DNA of 40,833 nucleotides. It comes from Bacteroidales bacterium. Its GTDB lineage: Bacteria > Bacteroidota > Bacteroidia > Bacteroidales > VadinHA17. Positions within the stretch are counted from its first letter, which is position 1; the number at the start of each line of letters is the position of its first letter. Positions 7,157 to 16,304 of this stretch are shown one piece after another. The notes beneath the pieces are model-generated. The model did no database searches. It was not told where the DNA came from and saw nothing but the letters and a program-made list of their open reading frames with translations. Both the position numbers and the translations under genes were made by a program. Where the stretch lies: the NCBI GenBank assembly GCA_024763075.1, contig JANTGF010000036.1:1-40833 (forward strand). The letters are read 5' to 3'.

Positions 7157-7945
7157 TTATGAGGGGATCTCTCCTACCCCGCTAAGAACATAATGTGGCC
7201 TGAAAGGAAATTCTTCTGTAGTATTCTTATCTGATATTCCACTCAAAACCAGACATGTATCTATTTCGGATTCAATCCCGGAAATAATATCAGTATCCAT
7301 CCGGTCACCGATAATAATGGTCTCTTCCCTCCTGCATCCCAGCTTTTTCAACGCAATTCTCATCATCAGAGGATTGGGCTTCCCGACAAAGTAGGCATTT
7401 CTTCCTGTTGCCATTTCTATGGGAGCTATCAGGGCCTTTGTAGAGGGTGCAATACCATTTTCTACCGGTCCTGAAATATCGGGGTTTGCGCCTATCAGCT
7501 TGGCTCCCCTAATTACCAGATTTACTGCATGTTCAATTTTTTCATAGCTATAGCTGTGTGTATCACCCACAATCACATAGTCAGGATCCACATTATTCAT
7601 TGTATAACCTACATTATACATTGCATTTATCAGGCCTGCTTCCCCAATGATAAAGGCCGTACCTTTCGGTTTCTGCACAGAGAGAAACTGTGCTGTAGCC
7701 AGGGCGCTGGTATAAAACACATTTTTCTCCACATTTATACCCATACGGGCAAGTTTTTCCTGTAGCTCCTTTGGTGTGCGCTCACTGGAATTAGTGAGAA
7801 AAAGAAAATGTTTCTTCTCCTTTTTCAACCATGCTACAAACTCTTTCACTCCGGGAAGGATTTTGTTCCCATGATATATAACCCCATCCATATCAGAAAT
7901 AAAACCACGCTTACTTCTGATCTGGTCCAATATTTTTTTATCCAT
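7157..7945 (-). CDS. HAD-IIA family phosphatase (NagD-like)
   Basis: 262 residues with all HAD motifs in order: DMDG (18-21, nucleophile D18 and acid/base D20), FLTNSS (motif II), a Lys in VGKPNP (motif III) and IIGDRMDTDI (motif IV). The cap inserted between motifs II and III is of the C2 type, which marks the NagD/4-nitrophenylphosphatase class. Members dephosphorylate small metabolites; E. coli NagD prefers nucleotides such as UMP. It starts 5 bp after the stop of the PycTM-like gene, so the two are almost certainly co-transcribed. A role in clearing sugar phosphates of the neighbouring cluster is equally possible. Confidence 0.85.
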   Translation of the reverse strand: MDKKILDQIRSKRGFISDMDGVIYHGNKILPGVKEFVAWLKKEKKHFLFLTNSSERTPKELQEKLARMGINVEKNVFYTSALATAQFLSVQKPKGTAFIIGEAGLINAMYNVGYTMNNVDPDYVIVGDTHSYSYEKIEHAVNLVIRGAKLIGANPDISGPVENGIAPSTKALIAPIEMATGRNAYFVGKPNPLMMRIALKKLGCRREETIIIGDRMDTDIISGIESEIDTCLVLSGISDKNTTEEFPFRPHYVLSGVGEIPS

Positions 7946-7950
7946 ATTTT

Positions 7951-8613
7951 TTACAAATTTAAAATTAAGAACAGACCTACTGCTCCTACCAGCCCCAATA
8001 CAAACAAAATGTAGGCAATATTCAAATAGTAGGATTTTCTTGCAATTACCTTACTAAGAAAATACAGGTCAGTATTCAGGTTTTCATAGATCATTTCATT
8101 CGAACCCAGTACATTTTCCATTTTCTCAAGAAATTCTTCAAGTGTCAATTCATTGTCATGGCTCAGTGTAAATTGTAAGGGACTAAACCTTTCCCTGAAC
8201 TTTTTAATACTCAAATCCGTTCTCGTGGAAAGTATCGCAAAAGTCATCGCTACAACAGAAAAAACCAATAAGATAACCAAAGGAACATGATTAAAAAGCT
8301 CCAGTTTGTTATGCTGTAACTCATAAAAAAAAGTTCCGGTAAGTAAACCCAGGGTACCAGTAACCAACAATGTATTAATACTGATCACCAGATTTGCCTT
8401 TTTATCCATTATTCCTATAATGGAAACCTGTCCCCTGACGGTTACCCTGTAGAGTGTTTCCTTCCCCCCTCCTTTGGCAAAAGCTCTGGGAGCTTCCTCT
8501 TCAGGCAGATTTGTTTCAGCAGGTGGGACTGGTGTGGATTCGCTTCCCACATCTTGTTGATTCTCTTGCTGAAGGTTCTGTTCAGCCTGATCTGTACTAT
8601 CTTCAAAGCTCAT
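7951..8613 (-). CDS. Three-TM membrane protein resembling Pycsar effector PycTM (DUF5706)
   Basis: 220 residues. An acidic, Gln/Pro-rich N-terminal tail (1-50) is followed by an amphipathic segment with D-K-K-A-N (70-74), TM1 at about 73-97, TM2 at about 109-130 ending L-S-T-R-T-D, a soluble helical hairpin (140-190) and TM3 at 196-219. The D-x-K-A-(x)-L-x-x-S-I-N block next to a TM pair is the pattern I know from DUF5706/PycTM, the membrane effector domain of Pycsar anti-phage systems. No cyclase domain gene is adjacent; the partner here is a NagD-like phosphatase 5 bp downstream. It may therefore have a housekeeping or different signalling role. No signal peptide; inner-membrane location is inferred. 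Confidence 0.6.
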   Translation of the reverse strand: MSFEDSTDQAEQNLQQENQQDVGSESTPVPPAETNLPEEEAPRAFAKGGGKETLYRVTVRGQVSIIGIMDKKANLVISINTLLVTGTLGLLTGTFFYELQHNKLELFNHVPLVILLVFSVVAMTFAILSTRTDLSIKKFRERFSPLQFTLSHDNELTLEEFLEKMENVLGSNEMIYENLNTDLYFLSKVIARKSYYLNIAYILFVLGLVGAVGLFLILNL

Positions 8614-8688
8614 AATAATAGGTTTATAAATTTGATTTTATAAAATTAATGAAATTGAGTGAATAAATAAATTCAAAATGGAGTAAAA

Positions 8689-8858
8689 TGACTAAAATAA
8701 ACTAAATGACTAAAATTAAGAAATGACTAAAATGAACTAAAGTGCCTAAAATAAAAAAAATGACTAAAATGAACTAAAATGCCATAAGTGCCTAAAATTA
8801 AGAAATGACTAAAATGAATTAATTGCCTAAAATAGACAAAATGACTAAAATGAGAAAA
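8689..8858 (+). repeat. 18-bp-period array of TG(A/C)CTAAAAT
   Basis: Nine exact copies of TGMCTAAAAT begin at 8689, 8707, 8724, 8743, 8761, 8789, 8806, 8824 and 8842, spaced 17-19 bp except for one 28-bp step. The linkers are A-rich and variable. The array fills most of the 409-bp gap between the GH43-like gene (9023) and the PycTM-like gene; nothing else with coding potential is visible there. The same word occurs at 26031 and, reversed, at 26158 and 26202. Confidence 0.9.
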
Positions 8859-9022
8859 AATCAAGGTCTAAGGAGGTGGCATTGTGATAACCTCTACCCT
8901 GGATAACCCAGAAAAAACAAAAATATTAGAAACAAGATACTAAAAAGGAGATAAATATACCTCACAAGAACATAAAAATGCTACCCCAACTTTTTTATTA
9001 ATTTAATTTTTCTTTTACTTCA

Positions 9023-9940
9023 TTATTTGATCCCATCATTCCAAAAAAGGGGAGCCAACCTGAAATCTGACTGATCACCGGACGAACGAGACAGATACCA
9101 CTTCCCATCCAGGTCTTGTATAACCTCGGCAGCATGCCAGGGATTGATACGTTTAACCAAATCATTTGTTTCCCATAAAAACGGACTTTCACTACGGAAT
9201 ACTTCTTCCGCACCATGTGGCCAGGGACGGGCAGAAAGAAACAAATAATAGTATTTCCCTCTTCTTACAACGAAAGGTGACTCTACATTGGGTTCTTCGG
9301 TATGCTCATCGAAACAAATCTTCGGGCCTTCCCAATTTACTAAATCATTACTGGTGCTATATGCTACAACCCAGTGTTTATCGTCTTTCATCATTGAGAA
9401 ATACATTATCCATTGTTTATTCACTTCATCGCAAAAAACCATAGGGTCTTTATTCTTTTGATTTTTCGAAAATTCATTTGAATAAGCGAATAGGGGTTCT
9501 TCAGAATAATTCTTCCACTCATATAAATCTTTTGAAATTGCCAGACGAATTTCGCGAGGCACGCCAATGTTGGTAAAAAACATATAATACAATCCTTTGT
9601 TTTCTATAATGTGTGGCGCCCAAATTTCTTCATCTTTGAATGAAAATGGCTCGTGCTTTTCCCAGCCTTGCTGAGTTAAAGAATCTGCAGTTAAATGAAT
9701 GAAAGTTTTGTTACCGGCTTCAATTCCAAACAAATGCCACTTTTTTTGTTTTGGATTGTAAATAATTGAATGATCATAAGCATATGGCATTTTGTAGATG
9801 GTGATCTGTTCACCAACTACTATCGTGTCCTTTATTTCTTTTGAGGAATTTTCTGATTTTGGGGCATCTCCGGTACATGAGACAATGACCCAGGTTATCA
9901 CTAAAAATGGGATTGTAATCAACAAATTTCTCATTTTCAT
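9023..9940 (-). CDS. GH43-like five-bladed beta-propeller glycosidase, lipoprotein
   Basis: 305 residues. The N-terminus is a lipoprotein signal (K-M-R, hydrophobic LLITIPFLVITWVIV, lipobox VSC with C22). The mature part has propeller-type repeats: AYDHSI (D56), EIWAPHIIE (about 105-113), KDPMVF (D165) and VESPFVV (E220); the spacing of Asp, Asp and Glu matches the base, pKa modulator and acid of GH43/GH32-clan enzymes. Such enzymes remove arabinose, xylose, galactose or fructose units from glycans; anchoring by a lipid would place it in the periplasm or on the surface. It lies 42 bp downstream of the E1 gene, so it may be read from the same transcript. The substrate cannot be deduced, and some propeller proteins of this type are inactive. 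Confidence 0.65.
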   Translation of the reverse strand: MKMRNLLITIPFLVITWVIVSCTGDAPKSENSSKEIKDTIVVGEQITIYKMPYAYDHSIIYNPKQKKWHLFGIEAGNKTFIHLTADSLTQQGWEKHEPFSFKDEEIWAPHIIENKGLYYMFFTNIGVPREIRLAISKDLYEWKNYSEEPLFAYSNEFSKNQKNKDPMVFCDEVNKQWIMYFSMMKDDKHWVVAYSTSNDLVNWEGPKICFDEHTEEPNVESPFVVRRGKYYYLFLSARPWPHGAEEVFRSESPFLWETNDLVKRINPWHAAEVIQDLDGKWYLSRSSGDQSDFRLAPLFWNDGIK

Positions 9941-9982
9941 TTCTTCCAGCCTAAATTTTGAACTTTATATGATGGTTCTTAA

Positions 9983-12451
9983 CTATACCCCCTTTGCAAG
10001 TTTCTCAATCAGTGATTTATCTGAAACATCTTCCTTTAGCACATGTCCCTTCAATGGAATGATCTTTTCGTGAATTGCATCCAGTATCCACTGAACCTGA
10101 GGGAAGAAGAAATCCTCCAGTTCATGGGCAGGAACGATCCAGTTTTTTGAGCCAACCACAACAGGAGGAGCATCCAGATCATCAAAAGCAAGCTCTGCAA
10201 TGGTTGCAGCCATATCTTTTAGATAAGAGCCCCTGGAAGAGGCATCACTGACCAGCAATATTCTTCCTGTTTTCTTAACAGAATCCACTACAGGCTGATA
10301 ATTAAACGGCACCAGGCTTCGGGCGTCTATCACTTCGGCATCCATCTTGTATTTATCAGACAAAATTTCAGCAGCTTCCACGACTTTATATAAAGTAGCT
10401 CCAATGCTCAGAATGGTAATATCCTTACCGCTTCTTTTCACATCCGGTTCTCCAATCGGAATTTCATAATATTCTTCCGGAACTCCTTCTTTATGAAATA
10501 ATTCCCCGACATCATAAATCCGCTGGCTTTCGAAAAATATAACCGGATCGGTCCCCTGCAATGCTGCATTCATCAATCCTTTTGCATCATAGGGTGTTGC
10601 CGGAAAGACAACTTTCAATCCCGGAATATGAGCAACCAGTGATGACCAGTCCTGGGAGTGTTGTGCTCCATATTTTGAGCCCACGGAGACTCTCACAACC
10701 ACAGGCATTTTCAGGATGTTACCACTCATAGCCTGCCATTTTGGTAATTGATTAAAAACTTCATCACCCGATCTCCCCAGAAAGTCGCAATACATGATTT
10801 CAGGGATCACCCTTCCTCCACACATAGCATATCCAATGGCAGTTCCGACAATAGCCCCCTCCGAAATCGGAGAATTAAACAACCGGTGATAAGGCAAAGC
10901 TTCCGTTAAACCACGGTAAACGGCAAAAGCACCACCCCATTCACGATTTTCTTCACCATAAGCCACCAGTGTGGGGTCTTTATAGAAGCGGTCAATAATT
11001 GCTTCAAACAATCCATCTCTCAGTTGATATGTTTTCAGCTTTGAAACCGGTTTTCCGTTCTTCTCCATTGCAAATCTTTCCTTTTTCTTCAGTTGTTTCA
11101 CCCTGGGATTTTCCTTCATAGGATGATTTACAACCGGAGTCCCCTCCTCCATTGCTGTTTCCGATCCGTTTGAAAAGATCAAATCTTCAATTAGCCCCGG
11201 ACTTTTCACCAGGTCCATTCTTGGAGAAATATCATCATTGGTTGCCAGTCTAACCATGTGGGTAACCTTTTCCTTAATTTCTTCTTTTATTTTCCCGATG
11301 CTGTCTTTTGTAGCAACTTTTGCCTTAATGAGTTGCTCTTCATAATGTTTGAGTGAATCCTCTTCCATCCATGCATCAATTTCATCCTTGGTCCTGTAAG
11401 ATGATGCATCGGAAGGAGAATGCCCGCTGTAACGGTATGTCAGAGTATCAAGTAATACCGGACCTTTCCCTGCTTCAAGCAATTCTTTCTTACGCTTAAA
11501 GGCATCAATCACGGCCAGTGGATTGTAACCGTCCACCCTTTCAGCATGCATTTGTTCGGGATTTACCCCGGCTCCTACCCTTGCCAGCATATCGTAACCC
11601 ATGGTTTCGCCACGCGTCTGGCCACCCATGCCATACTGGTTATTCATAAAGTTGAAAAGCACCGGAAGGCCACCCTTGTAACCTTCTTCCCACAGTGTTT
11701 TGAACTGATCCATTGCCGAAAACATCATTCCTTCCCAAACAGGTCCGCAACCCATGGAAGCATCTCCGATATTTGCCACAACGATTCCGTTTTTCCGGTT
11801 CACCTTTTTATATAAGGCTGCACCTACGGCAATATCACCTGAACCGCCTACGATGGCGTTATTCGGATAGATTCCAAATGGAGGGAAAAAAGCATGCATG
11901 GAACCACCCAACCCTTTATTAAAACCGGTTTCCCTGGCAAATATTTCAGCCAGTGTGCCATACAGAAGGAAATCTATTGCCAGGTCGGAAAAGCTGCCTT
12001 TCTGATTTTTTTCCACAACAGAAAGGGTTCGTCCTCCCATATAACTTTTCATAATCTCCATGAGTTTATCTTCCGGAAGTTTTGAAATAGCAGATAAACC
12101 TTTGGCCAGAATCTCACCATGACTTCTGTGAGAGCCAAAGATCAGGTCATCTACAGAAAGGCCATATGCCATTCCTACTGCAGAAGCTTCCTGACCAATG
12201 GATAAATGCGCCGGTCCGGGATGGTTGTAACTTATACCGTTGTATTCATTTGTTGTTTTAATTTTATTCAACATCAGTTCAAACTCTCTGATAACTGCCA
12301 TGTCAAAGTAAATTTTCAACAACTGATCGTTGGTAAAATTCTTTTTTTCATCCCGAACTGTTTTCTGATAAGTATTTACCGGAATGGGCTGAAATTCTAT
12401 TTTACCGGCTTTTCTGGATTGTTTCGGGTCTATAAAAAGTGTTTTTGGCAT
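9983..12451 (-). CDS. 2-Oxoacid dehydrogenase E1 component, alpha-beta fusion
   Basis: 822 residues carrying both E1 subunits. The alpha half (about 40-410) has HLSIGQEA (82-89), [14 protein letters not shown] (105-118), GGSMHAFF and the thiamine-diphosphate motif GDASMG…NN (229-271); the beta half (about 475-800) has LFNSPISEG, the region around [10 protein letters not shown] and a C-terminal transketolase-type domain. H-R-x-H-G-x-x-L-A-K-G is closest to acetoin/pyruvate-type E1. Two oddities: G-D-A-S in place of the common G-D-G-A, and about 11 additional residues between it and the N-N. The E2 gene is 78 bp upstream in the same operon; no E3 is present. It decarboxylates a 2-oxoacid (pyruvate, acetoin or branched-chain) and passes the acyl group to lipoyl-E2. 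Confidence 0.85.
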   Translation of the reverse strand: MPKTLFIDPKQSRKAGKIEFQPIPVNTYQKTVRDEKKNFTNDQLLKIYFDMAVIREFELMLNKIKTTNEYNGISYNHPGPAHLSIGQEASAVGMAYGLSVDDLIFGSHRSHGEILAKGLSAISKLPEDKLMEIMKSYMGGRTLSVVEKNQKGSFSDLAIDFLLYGTLAEIFARETGFNKGLGGSMHAFFPPFGIYPNNAIVGGSGDIAVGAALYKKVNRKNGIVVANIGDASMGCGPVWEGMMFSAMDQFKTLWEEGYKGGLPVLFNFMNNQYGMGGQTRGETMGYDMLARVGAGVNPEQMHAERVDGYNPLAVIDAFKRKKELLEAGKGPVLLDTLTYRYSGHSPSDASSYRTKDEIDAWMEEDSLKHYEEQLIKAKVATKDSIGKIKEEIKEKVTHMVRLATNDDISPRMDLVKSPGLIEDLIFSNGSETAMEEGTPVVNHPMKENPRVKQLKKKERFAMEKNGKPVSKLKTYQLRDGLFEAIIDRFYKDPTLVAYGEENREWGGAFAVYRGLTEALPYHRLFNSPISEGAIVGTAIGYAMCGGRVIPEIMYCDFLGRSGDEVFNQLPKWQAMSGNILKMPVVVRVSVGSKYGAQHSQDWSSLVAHIPGLKVVFPATPYDAKGLMNAALQGTDPVIFFESQRIYDVGELFHKEGVPEEYYEIPIGEPDVKRSGKDITILSIGATLYKVVEAAEILSDKYKMDAEVIDARSLVPFNYQPVVDSVKKTGRILLVSDASSRGSYLKDMAATIAELAFDDLDAPPVVVGSKNWIVPAHELEDFFFPQVQWILDAIHEKIIPLKGHVLKEDVSDKSLIEKLAKGV

Positions 12452-12469
12452 GATATAAATGTTTAATGT

Positions 12470-12516
12470 TTAAATGCTATAATGATATAATGATATAATG
12501 GTATAATGATTATATT
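12470..12516. repeat. Short ATAATGATAT tandem repeat between E2 and E1
   Basis: The E2-E1 spacer holds several imperfect copies of ATAATGATAT (for example around 12479-12508). It is too short and simple to call a regulatory structure, but it resembles the other low-complexity spacers of this window. Confidence 0.6.
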
Positions 12517-12529
12517 TTTCTTGTTTATC

Positions 12530-13864
12530 TTAAATAACCGGATCGAACTTTTCAATTTCATCCTTGATTGCTTTCAGGAAACGGGATGCAGGAGCCCCGT
12601 CCAATGCCTGATGATTATAAGTAAGGGATAATCCAATGTAAGGGACAAAACCAGGAACGCCGCCACCGGTATCCGCCGGTCTGAGGGTAATTGTATTTAC
12701 ACCCAAAATTCCAACCTGCGGAAGGTTTAGTACCGGAGTAAACATTTCCACACCATACACACCCAGGTTGGAAACCGTAAATGTAGCGGCTTCCGGGGAT
12801 AACAGATCCGGATCAATTTTACCCGTCTGGCATTGCTCTGCAATTTTTTTCAGACTTCTCGACAGTCCTGCAAGTGAAAAGTCCTGGGCATTTTTCAATA
12901 CAGGCACCATCAGTCCCCTGTCCGTATCAACGGCAATACCCAGATGCACCGGAGCAAACTGAAGAATGGCATCCCCTGTAAAATGGGCGTTCGCATCGGG
13001 ATTGGATTGCAAAGCTTTAATTGTTGCATAGCAAACCATGTCATTCAAGGTAATATTAGGTACGTTTCCGCTTTCTTTTTCCTTTTTCACCCATGACCTA
13101 AGTTCCAGCATCATCCTTGCATCCGCACCCATATGATGTGTCAATTGTGCAGAGTCCTGCAGAGAGCGATGCATCGCATCGGCAATAATTTTCCGGATGT
13201 TTGACAAAGGAATTCTTTTGTACTCTGAGTTATCGGCTGTAACTTTTTGCTCTGCTTTGTACAGATCTTTTGAAGTAACCCTGTCGCCTTTACTGAATTT
13301 TGCTGCATCATAAGCCAGATGATCCATCTCCATTTTTTTCTTTGCCAGCGGAGTAATGACCGGTTGCGAAGTTTCAGCAGCCATCACGTCCCTTTCAATA
13401 ATGCGTTCCTTCGGACCGGTACCCTTCAGCTTATCCAGGATGACGGATTTTTCACCGGCCAGTTTTCTGGCTCTGGGAGAGGCCTTCAATTTACCGGTAG
13501 TTACATCTTCTTCCCTGATTTCAACAGTTTCCTGAACAGAGGTTTCTTCCTTTTCAGTTTCCGGTTCAACTTTGCTTTCTGCAAAGACCATTCCGGAAAC
13601 AGGACGAAATTCATCAATATTCTCCCCTTCATTTCCAATTACACAAACATTTGTAAGTACCGGAACTTCATCCCCTTCTTCAAAAAATACATCAAGGAGT
13701 GTTCCTGCAAGGGCAGATTCTTCGTCAAAAGCAGCTTTATCCGTTTCATAGGAAAATAAAAGATCCCCAACTGCTACCTGATCACCTTTATTTTTCAACC
13801 ACTGGGTTATGATACATGATTCTACTGACTGACCCTGTCTGGGCATGATTACTGGTGTTGCCAT
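12530..13864 (-). CDS. Dihydrolipoyl acyltransferase, E2 component of a 2-oxoacid dehydrogenase complex
   Basis: 444 residues in the standard order: an N-terminal lipoyl domain with E-T-D-K-A (lipoyl Lys K43), a Pro/Glu-rich linker (about 95-125), a peripheral subunit-binding domain (KASPRARKLAGE, about 127-165), and a catalytic trimer domain ending in LTYNHQALDGAPASRF, where H418 and D422 form the H-x(3)-D-G active site. It takes the acyl group from E1 and transfers it to CoA. A single lipoyl domain is typical for non-enterobacterial E2. It is the first gene of the leftward E2-E1(-GH43-like) unit and faces the GntR regulator across a 238-bp divergent spacer. Confidence 0.9.
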   Translation of the reverse strand: MATPVIMPRQGQSVESCIITQWLKNKGDQVAVGDLLFSYETDKAAFDEESALAGTLLDVFFEEGDEVPVLTNVCVIGNEGENIDEFRPVSGMVFAESKVEPETEKEETSVQETVEIREEDVTTGKLKASPRARKLAGEKSVILDKLKGTGPKERIIERDVMAAETSQPVITPLAKKKMEMDHLAYDAAKFSKGDRVTSKDLYKAEQKVTADNSEYKRIPLSNIRKIIADAMHRSLQDSAQLTHHMGADARMMLELRSWVKKEKESGNVPNITLNDMVCYATIKALQSNPDANAHFTGDAILQFAPVHLGIAVDTDRGLMVPVLKNAQDFSLAGLSRSLKKIAEQCQTGKIDPDLLSPEAATFTVSNLGVYGVEMFTPVLNLPQVGILGVNTITLRPADTGGGVPGFVPYIGLSLTYNHQALDGAPASRFLKAIKDEIEKFDPVI

Positions 13865-13960
13865 ACGCTATCGTTAATATAAGATAAAAGACAAATAACT
13901 TTTGTCAAAAGTATTAATTAACTTGTAATAATATATAATTTTTCCAAAATTTTTTAAAAT

Positions 13961-14039
13961 ATTATAATCTATTGTATATCTATTATTTAGAGAATTTATT
14001 TTAGATTTATTTCACAACCTATTATAATATGTTGTAATA
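13961..14039. promoter_or_regulatory. Candidate operator pair in the E2/gntR divergent spacer
   Basis: Two similar A/T-rich words occur exactly 60 bp apart: ATTATAATCTATTGTATAT (13961-13979) and ATTATAATATGTTGTAATA (14021-14039); the first 16 positions agree at 14. A TATCTTTG at 14082-14089, close to the Bacteroidota -7 consensus TAnnTTTG, lies 14 bp before the gntR start. The pair could be the binding sites of the adjacent GntR protein controlling both directions. The extreme A/T content makes chance similarity a real alternative. Confidence 0.35.
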
Positions 14040-14102
14040 TTAATTATAATAAATACTTCATTTTCTCATTATTATTATTGTATCTTTGAAAAAACTATTT
14101 TT

Positions 14103-14819
14103 ATGGAATCCAGTAAACAACTACCACAATACCGGCAATTATATGAACTTTTGCGCCGGCATATTATTGAAGGTATTTATCAGGAAGGTGATATCCTTCC
14201 TTCGGAAAATGATTTATGTATTACCCATAAAATGGCAAGGATCACTGTGAGACATGCCCTTGATGATCTGGCCAGAGACGGATTTATTTTTAAAAGAAAG
14301 GGAAAAGGCAGTATCGTCAGGAATAAACCTGAGGGCATCGGCATTCTTTCCGTTTCAGGAACTACTACTGCCATGAGCGGACTGAATCTTTCCACACGGA
14401 TTATTGTAAAACCGGAAATACGAATGTGGGAACCCTCTTTCTTCTTTCCGCTAAACGATATTGAAAAAGAAAGCGGAATGATCTATATGGAAAGACTCAG
14501 GTTAATTGACGACAGACCTCTGTTTTATGATATTACCTACATTCCCAATATCAATCTGCCCAGGTTCACGGCACGAAAATTTGAGGACAAATCTCTTTTT
14601 GATACCCTGCGAAAGTTTTACAACCTTGAAGTTACAGGGGGTGAACAACGACTAAAAGCCATAACCGTCAGTGGCAAAATAAGGGAATACCTGGGCGTTG
14701 ACCCAAACACTCCGATTCTCCACCTGGAAAGAAAAATACATACCAACCGGCATCCGTTCAGTTTTTATTCCAGCCTGTATTGTGATACACGGGAATATGA
14801 GCTGTTTGGGATTTTTTAA
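14103..14819 (+). CDS. GntR-family transcriptional regulator with UTRA ligand domain (FucR-like by context)
   Basis: 238 residues. A winged helix-turn-helix (about 8-75) shows the HutC-subfamily features G-D-I-L-P-S-E-N-D-L, then M-A-R-I-T-V-R-H-A-L-D-D-L and the wing R-K-G-K-G-S. The UTRA domain (about 95-238) follows, ending YSSLYCDTREYELFGIF. These proteins are effector-responsive repressors; in Bacteroides thetaiotaomicron a GntR protein next to fucI/fucK responds to L-fucose. Here the gene is divergent from E2-E1 and convergent (12-bp gap) with the fucK-fucI operon, so it could control either or both. The effector is inferred from position only. Confidence 0.8.
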   Translation: MESSKQLPQYRQLYELLRRHIIEGIYQEGDILPSENDLCITHKMARITVRHALDDLARDGFIFKRKGKGSIVRNKPEGIGILSVSGTTTAMSGLNLSTRIIVKPEIRMWEPSFFFPLNDIEKESGMIYMERLRLIDDRPLFYDITYIPNINLPRFTARKFEDKSLFDTLRKFYNLEVTGGEQRLKAITVSGKIREYLGVDPNTPILHLERKIHTNRHPFSFYSSLYCDTREYELFGIF

Positions 14820-14831
14820 TACTATACAGAT

Positions 14832-16268
14832 TTATAAGGAATCATAAATTTTTGAATTTTCTCCGGGCTCATAAACTTCTCCTTTATAATCTATTATACT
14901 TCTGGCCTCTTCCGGCGAATTGTATAGTAGGGCCCCGCTCATGGCAAACAATGCTGCACCCAGAACCGTTGTTTCTTTTTGTTGTATTACTTTAACAGGC
15001 AACTGCAAAACGTCTGCTTTGATTTGATTCCAGAGTTTATTTTTAGAACCGCCTCCCACACAAATTAATTTTTTCGATGTAAAGCCACCTGCTTTTTCGA
15101 TGATCTTTAAGCCATCCTTTGTTCGAAAGGCAAGCGCTTCCAGCGCAGCCCTGTATATCTGTCCCCTGGTCGTATCCATGGTTAGCCCTGAAATAATTCC
15201 GTTTTCACTATGACCCGATCCACGAAAGTCGGGTCTTATCCGCACTCCATTGCTCCCGGGTTCCACCTGTAAAGCTTCCTTAATCATTATCTCATAAATA
15301 TTCTCTTTGGAAATTACATCTGCAAAAAACATTTTTTTGATCCATTCCAGCATCCCTGAAGCTATCCACTGTACACCTGAATCAAACAATCCCGGAACCG
15401 CATCCAGTTCATTGGTTACACCTTTATTCAGCATATTGACATCCGTTGCAACCTGCCTGGCGCGAACCATAAGGATTTCCCAGGTCCCTGAACTTATCAC
15501 CGGCTCATTCTCCCCTGCACCTGAGCCAAAAATAGCAAACTGAGTATCATGGCCGGCTGCAACTACAGGAACTCCGGCAGGTATTCCCGTCTCAGATTCT
15601 GCTATTTTTGTTACTTCACCAATCACCTGGCCGGGTTCAACAGCATCCGGGAAAATGCCGGGATCCACACCGATACTATCAAAAATTTCTTTTGAAAACC
15701 CGCGGGTTTTCAAATCAGTAAGCATGGAAGTTCCGGCCATAGTTGTATCGGTCAGCATTTCGCCTGTAAGATAAAACGCAAAAACGGAAGGCAAAAACAA
15801 AAATGCATCGCTTTTCTCCAGCACATCCGGTCTGTTTTCTTTCAACCAGATAAGTTTATTGATGGTATTGAACGAAAAGGGTTGAACTCCATTAATGGAA
15901 TAAAGCTTTTCCAGTGGTATATATTTATCAATGGAATTCATAACCGGTTCTGTGCGTGCACACTGCCAGGAAATTACCGGATATGTCATTTCTCCGCTCC
16001 GTGTAAAAGTGGCACCATCCACCCCGAAAGTGGTTATGGTTACGGCAGCAATAGTCTCTTTCCCTGCTTTTTCAATTACCCGGCCGGCAGCAGTTTTCAT
16101 TTTACCCCAGATTTCGTGCACATCCCAGATAAGCAGGGACCTATCCTCCGGATCGGGCTGTGTGTTGTTTGGGAAAGAACTCTGAGCAATGATATTTCCT
16201 TTGATATCAATTGCTATTGCCCGAACATTGGTAGCTCCACAGTCAAGCACAAGTATTGTTTTTTCCAT
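14832..16268 (-). CDS. fucK: L-fuculokinase (FGGY family)
   Basis: 478-residue cytoplasmic FGGY kinase. DCGATNVRAIAID (9-21) is the first phosphate-binding loop, VDGATF marks the sugar-binding lid region, AAGHDTQFAIFGSG contains the catalytic Asp, and CVGGGSKNKLWNQIKADVL (about 405-423) is the adenosine motif with the C-terminal FGGY signature. The length equals that of fuculokinase and rhamnulokinase. Presence in the same leftward operon as fucI makes L-fuculose the likely substrate, giving L-fuculose 1-phosphate. The aldolase fucA, normally beside fucK, is not in the window. Rhamnulokinase is the main alternative. Confidence 0.8.
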   Translation of the reverse strand: MEKTILVLDCGATNVRAIAIDIKGNIIAQSSFPNNTQPDPEDRSLLIWDVHEIWGKMKTAAGRVIEKAGKETIAAVTITTFGVDGATFTRSGEMTYPVISWQCARTEPVMNSIDKYIPLEKLYSINGVQPFSFNTINKLIWLKENRPDVLEKSDAFLFLPSVFAFYLTGEMLTDTTMAGTSMLTDLKTRGFSKEIFDSIGVDPGIFPDAVEPGQVIGEVTKIAESETGIPAGVPVVAAGHDTQFAIFGSGAGENEPVISSGTWEILMVRARQVATDVNMLNKGVTNELDAVPGLFDSGVQWIASGMLEWIKKMFFADVISKENIYEIMIKEALQVEPGSNGVRIRPDFRGSGHSENGIISGLTMDTTRGQIYRAALEALAFRTKDGLKIIEKAGGFTSKKLICVGGGSKNKLWNQIKADVLQLPVKVIQQKETTVLGAALFAMSGALLYNSPEEARSIIDYKGEVYEPGENSKIYDSL

Positions 16269-16304
16269 GATGATGAATGTTGTCTGTTTTAATATTAATC
16301 AAAG

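Noticed and set aside
8870-8900. GAGGT…ACCTC inverted repeat as a terminator
   Set aside because: Only a 5-bp stem with a 12-nt loop and no T tract; not above chance.
8998-9216. 72-residue frame overlapping the end of the GH43-like gene
   Set aside because: It lies out of frame inside a well-supported gene, and it lacks any recognisable motif. A frameshift extension of the GH43-like protein is not needed because its length is normal.
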